Source: Candidatus Cloacimonadota bacterium
GTDB lineage: Bacteria; Cloacimonadota; Cloacimonadia; Cloacimonadales; TCS61
Reading direction: 5' to 3'
Length of the DNA: 5,743 nucleotides
Assembly (NCBI GenBank): GCA_011372345.1
Contig: DRTC01000028.1
Location: 1 to 5,743 of the forward strand
Program-made: the position numbers and the translations under genes
Shown: positions 1 through 5,743 of the stretch, piece after piece
Layout: every line of letters starts with the position of its first letter
Position numbering within the stretch: position 1 is the first letter of the stretch
The notes under the pieces: generated by a model
Told to the model about the DNA's origin: nothing
The model's input: the letters and a program-made list of their open reading frames with translations, nothing else
Database searches by the model: none

Positions 1-1
1 G

Positions 2-1339
2 GGAGATTTTAAGCAGGTTTATGCCCAGGGAGTCGACACAAACGGAAATTTCATCTGGTCGCAAACAACAGGTATCGTTCTTGCCGAAGTTTTTGGTTCT
101 CAGGAATTCCCAAAAATTTCAGTTAGAAACACAGACAGGGAAAATCAGTATTTTATCGGCTGGACAGATTTTAGAGATATTTCTGATCCAGATATTTATG
201 GACAATTGATCGTTGATGGTGAAAAACAATGGTCTGATGAAGGCGTTCAAATTTCAAGTAGAGACGGTCAGGATGAGATGACAGATGTGGTTGAGAACTT
301 CTATATCTGGCAAGGTTGGATAGGAACTTCCCATAAAAATATTTTCATTAAAATGATCGATGAGAATGGAAATACTCCTGCTGGCTGGCCTGAAGACGGA
401 TTAGAGATTTGTGCTGCAGAAGGTAATCAAGGGAATGCAAAAGGAATTCTTGTTCCGGAAGGAATTCTCGTTATCTGGGAAGATAAAAGAAATGGAAACC
501 TTGATATTTACGGACAACTGGTAACACCGGCTGGAAATATTCTCTGGCAGGAAGATGGAGTTCCTCTTGTTCTTTTGGATAATGACCAGGAACCATCCAA
601 TTTTATTTATGATGACGATATTTTTATGACCTGGTCTGATTTTAGAAATGGGAATGATTATGATGTTTATATGCAGAAATATGATAACACCGGTTCCGAA
701 TTATGGACCGAAAATGGTTTGGAAATTGCCGTAAAAGATAGTGCCCAGGTTTATCCGTATTTAGTTCAAAGCGGTGATTATTTTATCACATTCTTTGAAG
801 ATTATTACTACAGTACTGCTGCTCATCCGAATTCAGACCTTTATGCTCAAATGGTTGATATGGAAGGTAATTTGCAGTGGGATACGGAAGGATATGAAAT
901 CTGTTCTGCGATCAAGAATCAAAGTAAACCGCAAGCAACAACCGATAACAGCAATAATGTTTATGTTATCTGGCAAGATACCCGTTCCAGCGGAAAAACA
1001 GATATTTATAACATCTATGCTCAAAAACTATTCGACAGTACTGCAGTTGCAAATGATTTTGAATTAGAAAAAAGCATTGAGATCAGGAATTATCCGAATC
1101 CCTTCCGAAATTCAACAGAAATATCTTTTAATCTTAATGTAGAATCAATGACAAATCCGGAAATAAATATTTACAATATTAAGGGACAAATAGTTAATAC
1201 ACTCAAACCGGAAGAAAATAAAATTATCTGGGACGGAAAAAATGCTGCCGGTAAAACGGTTTCCAGCGGAATTTATTTTTACAGGTTGGAAGCGGATGAT
1301 CATAAATCCGGAACCAGGAAAATGGTAGTGTTGAGGTAA
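2..1339 (+). CDS. Exported repeat protein with C-terminal sorting-type domain (5' partial)
   Basis: The frame is open from the first complete codon at position 2 to TAA at 1337-1339, giving 445 visible residues; the true start and any signal peptide lie upstream. Most of the protein is a degenerate repeat of about 54 residues. D-I-Y-x-Q-type cores begin near residues 64, 113, 168, 221, 279 and 334, and a first partial copy is at the window edge. Four copies have a clear W-x-D-x-R box (W54, W159, W211, W324) about ten residues before the core, followed by a G-N-x-x-W turn and a G-x-x-[IL] strand. The third copy has lost the box and the sixth carries an insertion. Residues from about 355 form a sorting-type domain with NYPNPF at 363-368, WDG, and SSGIYFY near the end. 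The repeat spacing suggests a beta-propeller-like fold, which is inference. The role is unknown; a secreted or cell-surface binding or structural protein is likely. The same C-terminal plan ends the next gene. Confidence 0.85.
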   Translation, partial: GDFKQVYAQGVDTNGNFIWSQTTGIVLAEVFGSQEFPKISVRNTDRENQYFIGWTDFRDISDPDIYGQLIVDGEKQWSDEGVQISSRDGQDEMTDVVENFYIWQGWIGTSHKNIFIKMIDENGNTPAGWPEDGLEICAAEGNQGNAKGILVPEGILVIWEDKRNGNLDIYGQLVTPAGNILWQEDGVPLVLLDNDQEPSNFIYDDDIFMTWSDFRNGNDYDVYMQKYDNTGSELWTENGLEIAVKDSAQVYPYLVQSGDYFITFFEDYYYSTAAHPNSDLYAQMVDMEGNLQWDTEGYEICSAIKNQSKPQATTDNSNNVYVIWQDTRSSGKTDIYNIYAQKLFDSTAVANDFELEKSIEIRNYPNPFRNSTEISFNLNVESMTNPEINIYNIKGQIVNTLKPEENKIIWDGKNAAGKTVSSGIYFYRLEADDHKSGTRKMVVLR

Positions 1340-1351
1340 CATATAATCAAC

Positions 1352-1384
1352 TTCCGAATGTTTCGATTTATCGAATCTTCGGAA
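1352..1384 (+). repeat. Imperfect hairpin after gene 1
   Basis: Outer arms TTCCGAA (1352-1358) and TTCGGAA (1378-1384) are perfect complements. An inner stem TTCGA/TCGAA (1362-1366 and 1371-1375) closes a TTTA loop, with small internal bulges between the two stems. It lies 12 nt past the stop of the repeat-protein gene, where a terminator would be expected, but no proper T-run follows, so termination is only possible. A 10-bp perfect palindrome, ACTTCGAAGT, follows at 1395-1404. The TTCCGA/TCGGAA words recur through the whole 1340-1476 gap, which otherwise contains no gene. Confidence 0.6.
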
Positions 1385-1425
1385 TGTTGGTTTTACTTCG
1401 AAGTGTTGAAGGTCGTTGTCAAACA

Positions 1426-1460
1426 ATCGGAAGGTCAGCAAGCTGAACATTCCGATGTTC
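1426..1460 (+). repeat. Two overlapping, mutually exclusive hairpins before gene 2
   Basis: Hairpin A pairs ATCGGAA (1426-1432) with TTCCGAT (1450-1456) and has an inner TCAG/CTGA stem (1435-1438 and 1443-1446). Hairpin B is GAACAT, loop TCCG, ATGTTC (1445-1450, 1451-1454, 1455-1460), a perfect 6-bp stem. They share bases 1445-1456, so only one can form at a time. Hairpin B ends six bases before the GAGGGA ribosome-binding site of the carboxypeptidase gene. The structures are directly visible. A regulatory role is inference; a dispersed REP-like repeat that happens to sit here is equally plausible. Confidence 0.55.
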
Positions 1461-1466
1461 TTAAGT

Positions 1467-1472
1467 GAGGGA
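1467..1472 (+). promoter_or_regulatory. Ribosome-binding site of the M14 gene
   Basis: GAGGGA lies four bases upstream of ATG 1477. It decides the start: an in-frame GTG at 1465 would put this Shine-Dalgarno-like sequence inside the coding region and would add MREI before a signal peptide that already has the usual form from MKFLF onward. Confidence 0.75.
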
Positions 1473-1476
1473 AATA

Positions 1477-3837
1477 ATGAAATTTTTATTTATTCTAATA
1501 ACATTATTACTTTGTGCAAACCTGTTTTCGCAGGTGATCCTGCATCCTCGTTATCATACTTATGAGGAGATCAAAGCAGAGATAGATTCCCTGCAGAATT
1601 TGTACCCGGAGTTTGTCATGATCGATTCCATCGGTCATACTCTGGGAGCTGATCCTTACCAGGAACCTTTACCGATCTGGGCGGTGAAGATTTCCGATAA
1701 TGTAACTGTCGATGAAGATGAACCCGCAGTAATGTTTGCCGGACAATGTCATGCGGAAGAAGTTCTTGGTGTTGAGATCACGATGTATATGATCCAGGAT
1801 ATTTGCGAACACTTTTACCAGTTTCCATACAATTTATGGATTGCCAATTTGGAGATGTGGTTTGTTCCAAGCTATAATCCCGAAGGTTTGGAAATTGTCA
1901 TGGATGGTATTGATACTTCCTGGAGAAAGAATCAAAGAGATAATAATCTGAACGGAATTCTTGATTTTGTTCTTGGTCCCGGAAACGACAGCGATGGAGT
2001 CGATACAAATCGTAATTACTCTTTTAACTGGTGTCATGGAGACACTCTTTGGGCACCTGGAGGAGAAGAATTATGGGATTATTACAGAGGACCTGCACCT
2101 TTTTCCGAAGGCGGACCAATGGCTATTCGTGATCTGGCAGCAGAACAGCATTTTATCTTTTCCATTAACTGGCATTCATCCAGAACAGGAAATTTTTCCG
2201 AAAAAGTTTTTTATTCCTTTGAATGGAATGGAGAAAAACGCTCTCCTGATTTCATTTTGAATCAATACATCGGAAATACTGTTGCCGGTTTGATCGAAAA
2301 AGAAAATGGAACCGGATTTTACGAACCTTCTGCTTCCGGGGGAAGAAAAGGAAATGCTCACGACTGGTTTTATCAGGCACATGGAACTACCCAACTCCTG
2401 ATCGAATGCGGAACCCAAAACCTGCAACCTCCAAATGAACCTCCGCTTTACCTGGTTGATGATACTTGCGAGAGATGCAGTCAGGGAGCTTACTGGTTAT
2501 TGGATCGAGCGATCGGTTACGAAACCGATAATGCCATGTTAACCGGACATGTAACAGATGCTGATACAGAAAATCCTCTCGTTGCAGAAGTAATAGTCGA
2601 ACAACATAAAGCACCTTTTTTCGCTCCTCGAATGACCGATGAACTCTACGGTCGTTTCTGGAGAGTTCTGATGCCCGGAACTTATGATCTCAGAGTTCGT
2701 AAAAAAGGATATGAAGAACAAATTATCAATGATATAACCGTGAACAATTCGGTCTGGACTGAACTCGAAATCGAACTGACTCCTCTCGAAGAAATCACTG
2801 TTACTGGTAATATAACCTGCAACGGAGAGCCTGTTCCGGCAGAGATCATTATTTTCAGTTTGGAGAACGATACGCTCTACACGAATAATGGAGAATTTTC
2901 CTATAACGGATTTGCAGGTAATTTTAAAATGCAGGTAATTTCCAACAATTGTGTTCCCTATCTTTACCAGGAAAACCTGGAACCGGGGAATTACGATTTT
3001 GAGATCGAACTGAATCCTGAAACCGTTATTTTCAGTGAATCTTGGAACAATGGTTTTGCCCGTTGGGATGTTTCCGGAGATTGGGCAATTGAATTCGATG
3101 AATACGAAAACTCAAATGTAGCAACAAATAATTATGGCTTTTTCTTGCAAAGTTTTCATAAATTTTATCCAAATAACTCAAATTCTATTTTGACAACAAT
3201 TGATCAGATAGATCTGCATGAAGCCAGTGATGACATTGTTCTTTGCTTTGATCATAAATATTATACGGAACACGATGCTGATATTTGTTCAGTCGAGATT
3301 TCAACAAACGGTTCTGACTGGGAAGTTCTGGAAGTTTTTTCCGGGAGAAACGAAGCCTGGTATTACCTGCCAAACGCTCAATCCGATAGATTCCTCATCC
3401 CTCTTTCAGACTACATCGAAAACAATATCTCTTTGAGATTTAATTTTTTCAGCGATGAAACCTTGCGAGATCCGGGCTGGTGGATAGATAACATCAAGAT
3501 CGTTGCTTCCGAAGGTATTTCCGATTCCAATGAAATAGATATCGATCCGAATCTCACTAAATTATATAGCAATTACCCGAATCCGTTTCATAATTTTACG
3601 ACAATTTCATTTAATATCACCGCAGAGGACGGAGAGAAGGCAGAGATTTTGATCTATAATTTGAAAGGTCAAAAAATTAAAACATTTTCAAATTACCAAA
3701 TCACTAAATCATCAAATCAACAGGTTATGTGGGATGGAACGAATGAGAAGAATAAACCGGTTTCATCAGGAATTTATTTTTATCAATTAAAAACCGATAA
3801 TTATCAGAAAACAAAAAAAATGATCTTTATGAGGTAA
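1477..3837 (+). CDS. Secreted M14 zinc carboxypeptidase with C-terminal sorting-type domain
   Basis: The gene is complete, 786 residues from ATG 1477. Residues 1-18 are a Sec signal peptide, with likely cleavage in LFS-Q. The M14 peptidase domain spans about 24-345. By alignment to bovine carboxypeptidase A, zinc ligands are H92, E95 (HAEE) and H233 (NWHSS); R150 (WRKN) matches Arg127, N178-R179 (DTNRNY) match Asn144-Arg145, and E310 (LLIEC) matches Glu270, the general base. D296 to E310 keeps the family spacing, and Y282 is the best candidate for Tyr248. It should therefore be an active exopeptidase, removing C-terminal residues from peptides outside the cytoplasm. E94 and H295 occupy substrate-contact positions and are unusual. 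Two small beta-sandwich domains of the carboxypeptidase-regulatory type follow (about 354-437 and 440-513), then a MAM-like or jelly-roll domain (about 516-677, ending GWWIDNIKI), then a sorting-type domain with NYPNPF at 699-704. Extension from GTG 1465 is possible but less likely. Confidence 0.93.
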   Translation: MKFLFILITLLLCANLFSQVILHPRYHTYEEIKAEIDSLQNLYPEFVMIDSIGHTLGADPYQEPLPIWAVKISDNVTVDEDEPAVMFAGQCHAEEVLGVEITMYMIQDICEHFYQFPYNLWIANLEMWFVPSYNPEGLEIVMDGIDTSWRKNQRDNNLNGILDFVLGPGNDSDGVDTNRNYSFNWCHGDTLWAPGGEELWDYYRGPAPFSEGGPMAIRDLAAEQHFIFSINWHSSRTGNFSEKVFYSFEWNGEKRSPDFILNQYIGNTVAGLIEKENGTGFYEPSASGGRKGNAHDWFYQAHGTTQLLIECGTQNLQPPNEPPLYLVDDTCERCSQGAYWLLDRAIGYETDNAMLTGHVTDADTENPLVAEVIVEQHKAPFFAPRMTDELYGRFWRVLMPGTYDLRVRKKGYEEQIINDITVNNSVWTELEIELTPLEEITVTGNITCNGEPVPAEIIIFSLENDTLYTNNGEFSYNGFAGNFKMQVISNNCVPYLYQENLEPGNYDFEIELNPETVIFSESWNNGFARWDVSGDWAIEFDEYENSNVATNNYGFFLQSFHKFYPNNSNSILTTIDQIDLHEASDDIVLCFDHKYYTEHDADICSVEISTNGSDWEVLEVFSGRNEAWYYLPNAQSDRFLIPLSDYIENNISLRFNFFSDETLRDPGWWIDNIKIVASEGISDSNEIDIDPNLTKLYSNYPNPFHNFTTISFNITAEDGEKAEILIYNLKGQKIKTFSNYQITKSSNQQVMWDGTNEKNKPVSSGIYFYQLKTDNYQKTKKMIFMR

Positions 3838-3844
3838 AAATGGC

Positions 3845-3871
3845 TCACGGATTTCACGGATTAGACGGATA
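3845..3871 (+). repeat. Three 9-bp tandem units, TCACGGATT
   Basis: Two perfect units (3845-3853 and 3854-3862) are followed by a third with three changes, AGACGGATA (3863-3871). The array begins 7 nt after the stop codon of the carboxypeptidase gene. Similar cacggatt-type arrays are, from memory, a common dispersed intergenic repeat in several bacterial groups. No coding potential or protein-binding role can be shown here. Confidence 0.7.
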
Positions 3872-3878
3872 TCTCTAT

Positions 3879-3978
3879 CTCGTTCCAACGCTCCTGCGTT
3901 GGAATGCATAAGAAAACGCTTTGCGTTGATCGTATAAAATTTAATAAGAATGTTCCCACGCAGGAGCATTGGTTCAAG
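3879..3978. repeat. ~100-bp intergenic element with inverted repeat ends
   Basis: The left end contains a perfect hairpin: TTCCAACGC (3883-3891), loop TCCT, GCGTTGGAA (3896-3904). A smaller hairpin AACGC-TTT-GCGTT follows at 3915-3927. The right end (3951-3978) matches the reverse complement of the left end (3880-3907) at 21 of 28 positions, including a 10-nt run ACGCAGGAGC. The whole therefore has diverged terminal inverted repeats, each able to fold on its own or to pair with the other. No ORF is carried. It resembles a MITE-like or REP-like dispersed repeat. It could also act as a terminator for the M14 gene, but no T-run follows the hairpin. Confidence 0.65.
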
Positions 3979-3994
3979 GAATAACAAGGAATAA
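3975..3994 (+). repeat. 10-bp tandem duplication CAAGGAATAA
   Basis: Two perfect adjacent copies (3975-3984 and 3985-3994) lie at the right edge of the inverted-repeat element and 10 nt before the ribosome-binding site of the C25 gene. This could be a slippage duplication, or a target-site-like duplication next to the element, although no matching copy is present at the left edge. Confidence 0.6.
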
Positions 3995-4003
3995 AATTTA
4001 AAC

Positions 4004-4009
4004 GGAGGA
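4004..4009 (+). promoter_or_regulatory. Ribosome-binding site of the C25 gene
   Basis: GGAGGA is a strong Shine-Dalgarno sequence three bases before GTG 4013. It supports that non-ATG start, because the reading frame from GTG opens directly with a lysine-rich, hydrophobic signal peptide. Confidence 0.8.
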
Positions 4010-4012
4010 TTT

Positions 4013-5743
4013 GTGAAAAAAAATATAATCACGCTCATCTTAATTATTTCTGCTGTCTGGGTTTTTGCAGAAATAAATTTTGCAAATAATAAGGGAAATA
4101 TTATTATCAATTTTGAAAATGAGAGAAATACGATGCAGCAGGAAGACATTTATAAAACGATTGCATTACCTTCTCTCGATGCTGAAATCATCGTGAATAG
4201 CTGCGAAGTTTCGATTTTCTCTAAAAACGGTGAACATCTTCGGGATAAAATTATTAACGGAAGTTCCCGCGTTGAAATTTCCGATAGTTTTATTATGCGG
4301 GATCTGTTCGGTCATCAGATCAGGATCAAAACTTCGGAAGAAAATAGAGAAACGATCTCTAATTTGAAAAGTCTTGATCTTGAAGTTAAACCTGTAAATA
4401 TGCAGGAAGTTCCAACCAGAATTTCCAGTGTTTTTCAACCTGTTTATAAATCTTTTGTGGATAATTTTAATACATCATATTTACGAGATGCGACTACAGA
4501 ACCAGCTCGAATGTTAATTATAACTTATTCCAATTTAATTGGCTATCTTGATGATTATGTGAACTGGAAAAAAGCGAAAGGAACTTTTACGGAAGTTGTC
4601 ACGATCGAAGAAACCGGCAGTACGAGTGCTCAAATAAAAAATTACCTCCAGGATCTTTATGATAATTCTGAAACACCCCCGGATTATTTATTATTGATAG
4701 GAGATGTCGATGCTCCTTTTAATGTTCCTTCCTTTTATATCAGTGCGGAAAATGATGTAACGGATCATCCCTATACGCTGCTTTCGGGTGAAGATTATTT
4801 TCCGGAAATGATTGTCGGCAGGTTTTCCATCGATTCGATCATGGAATTATGGACGATCCTGAACAAACAATTTGTTTATGAAAAAACACCATACATGGAC
4901 GAAACAGACTGGTTTACGGAAGCTCTTTTGGTTGCCGGAAATTATGCAACTTCTCCGCCGATTCCGACAACACCAAAAAAGGTAAGCAGATGGCTAAAGG
5001 ATAAATTACTTGCCTACGGATATACTGAAGTTCATGAAGTTTATTACCCGCCAATCCAGTTTGCTGCTCCGGAAATTAATGAAGCCATTTCTGAGGGTGT
5101 TGGTTTTGTCAGTTATCGCGGTTGGGGTGATGCCAATGGCTGGCATTTCCCGGAATATCATATCGATGATATGGGTGGTCAAAATAATGGTCACAAACTA
5201 CCTGTTGTAACTTCAATTGTTTGTAATACAGGTGATTTTGCCAATAATGTCGATCCCTGTTTTGCAGAAGCTTTTTTAAGAATTGGAACTCCAACCATAC
5301 CAAAAGGTTGTGTTGCTATTCTCGGACCTTCCGATTTGCATACGAGCACAAAGCTTAACAATTCCTTATTCTCCGGTTTTTATTATGGAATGCTGGATGA
5401 AGATATTCTGACTTTAGGATTGGCAGTATTACGAGGAAAATTAGAATTATACAATAATTTTCCGTTGGATAGAGATCCGGGTGGAGATGTCGAGTTCTAT
5501 TTCCATGTTTATAACATTTTAGGAGATCCGAGTTTGTCGATGTGGACTAAAGTTCCCCAGGAAATTTCCTGCACTTTACCTTCTGAAATAACTATTGGTA
5601 CAAGTTATCTCGATGTAAATGTTCCTGATCTTGAAGGCGGCGTTATTACCGCTATGAAAACAGATGAATTTTATGATGTTCAAGTGATTGAAAACGGACA
5701 GGCTACTTTATATCTGGATTCTCAAACAGAAGGAACAATTCAA
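4013..5743 (+). CDS. Secreted gingipain-family (C25) peptidase-like protein, divergent active site (3' partial)
   Basis: The frame runs from GTG 4013 to the window end, 577 residues without a stop. Residues 1-19 form a signal peptide (MKKN, hydrophobic core, cleavage after VFA). Residues about 20-160 fit the C25 propeptide region. The C25 domain spans about 164-515, with landmarks LLLIGDVD (226-233), VGRFS (268-272), the nucleophile motif VCNTGDF with C404, PCFAEAFLR, and ILGDPSLS (502-509). An Ig-like segment starts near 517, as in gingipains. Compared with RgpB, C404 matches Cys244, but W371 in SYRGWGDANGW occupies the place of catalytic His211; the 33-residue spacing is identical in both, so the alignment needs no gap. 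Y311 falls at Glu152, and no acidic residue lies at the Arg-specificity Asp163. H378 and H383 are nearby alternatives. It is either an inactive homologue or a variant subfamily. The missing 3' end probably carries a sorting-type domain like its neighbours. It follows the M14 gene in the same direction, across a repeat-rich gap. Confidence 0.88.
   Translation, partial: MKKNIITLILIISAVWVFAEINFANNKGNIIINFENERNTMQQEDIYKTIALPSLDAEIIVNSCEVSIFSKNGEHLRDKIINGSSRVEISDSFIMRDLFGHQIRIKTSEENRETISNLKSLDLEVKPVNMQEVPTRISSVFQPVYKSFVDNFNTSYLRDATTEPARMLIITYSNLIGYLDDYVNWKKAKGTFTEVVTIEETGSTSAQIKNYLQDLYDNSETPPDYLLLIGDVDAPFNVPSFYISAENDVTDHPYTLLSGEDYFPEMIVGRFSIDSIMELWTILNKQFVYEKTPYMDETDWFTEALLVAGNYATSPPIPTTPKKVSRWLKDKLLAYGYTEVHEVYYPPIQFAAPEINEAISEGVGFVSYRGWGDANGWHFPEYHIDDMGGQNNGHKLPVVTSIVCNTGDFANNVDPCFAEAFLRIGTPTIPKGCVAILGPSDLHTSTKLNNSLFSGFYYGMLDEDILTLGLAVLRGKLELYNNFPLDRDPGGDVEFYFHVYNILGDPSLSMWTKVPQEISCTLPSEITIGTSYLDVNVPDLEGGVITAMKTDEFYDVQVIENGQATLYLDSQTEGTIQ

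Noticed and set aside
206..208. TTG as the start of gene 1
   Set aside because: The frame is open and in repeat register all the way up to position 2, with a further D-I-Y-G-Q core just upstream and W-x-D-x-R at residue 54, so the gene begins outside the window.
21..209. Small plus-strand open frame in another phase at the window start
   Set aside because: It lies wholly inside the repeat-protein gene and has no recognisable protein features.
1145..1450. Minus-strand open frame of about 100 codons over the end of gene 1 and the gap
   Set aside because: Its translation lacks any domain or signal, and the overlapped plus-strand sequence clearly encodes the sorting-type domain.
1465..1467. GTG as the start of the M14 gene
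   Set aside because: It overlaps the Shine-Dalgarno sequence that serves ATG 1477 and adds nothing to the signal peptide.
1504..1521. Lipoprotein signal at C13 of the M14 protein
   Set aside because: The residues before the cysteine are LLL, with no small residue at -1, so there is no lipobox; ordinary signal peptidase cleavage at FS-Q fits better.
1921..1938. Loss of the Arg127 equivalent in the M14 enzyme (Q153 in WRKNQR)
   Set aside because: Renumbering from Asn144-Arg145 and Cys138 in carboxypeptidase A shows Arg127 is the arginine directly after the tryptophan, which is kept here as R150.
3933..3938. TATAAA as a -10 promoter element for the C25 gene
   Set aside because: No convincing -35 box lies at a suitable distance, and the region is AT-rich, so the match is not informative.
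3845..3994. CRISPR array
   Set aside because: The repeat units are 9-10 bp and directly adjacent without spacers, and no cas gene is present.
3787..4149. Minus-strand open frame of 120 codons across the second gap
   Set aside because: It covers the end of the M14 gene, the intergenic repeats and the C25 signal peptide. Its hydrophobic look comes from the complement of AT-rich sequence, and I see no ribosome-binding site or family features.

Overview
The window looks like part of a bacterial chromosome from the Fibrobacterota-Chlorobiota-Bacteroidota (FCB) superphylum. Candidatus Cloacimonadota or a close relative is my best guess. The reasons are the AT-rich coding sequence, large exported multidomain proteins, and two complete C-termini built on the NYPNPF...WDG...SSGIYFY plan of the type A C-terminal sorting domain. 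The lineage call is inference; the protein families are much firmer.

There are three genes, all on the plus strand. (1) Positions 2-1339 hold the 3' part of a protein made of about seven ~54-residue repeats with W-x-D-x-R...D-[IV]-Y-x-Q cores, ending in the sorting-type domain. (2) Positions 1477-3837 hold a complete secreted M14 zinc carboxypeptidase with every expected zinc and catalytic residue. It is followed by two small beta-sandwich domains, a MAM-like/jelly-roll domain and the same C-terminal domain. (3) Positions 4013-5743 hold the 5' part of a secreted gingipain-family (C25) protein, with signal peptide, propeptide region and a full C25 domain; it runs off the window end. Because it has no stop here it is easily missed by ORF callers.

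The two gaps (1340-1476 and 3838-4012) hold no genes, but both are rich in small repeats and hairpins. The first has a hairpin just after gene 1 and two mutually exclusive hairpins directly upstream of the gene 2 ribosome-binding site. The second has a 9-bp triple tandem repeat, a ~100-bp element bounded by inverted copies of a ~28-nt sequence, and a 10-bp duplication. These look like dispersed intergenic repeats.

Together this is an export cluster: a repeat-propeller-like surface protein next to two members of unrelated peptidase families. The most interesting point is in the C25 protein. It keeps the nucleophile cysteine (C404), but the position aligning without gaps to the gingipain catalytic histidine is tryptophan (W371), the position of the supporting glutamate is tyrosine (Y311), and the Arg-specificity aspartate is absent. 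It is therefore either a pseudopeptidase or a C25 subfamily with a rearranged active site. I saw no RNA gene, CRISPR array, transposase or phage gene.
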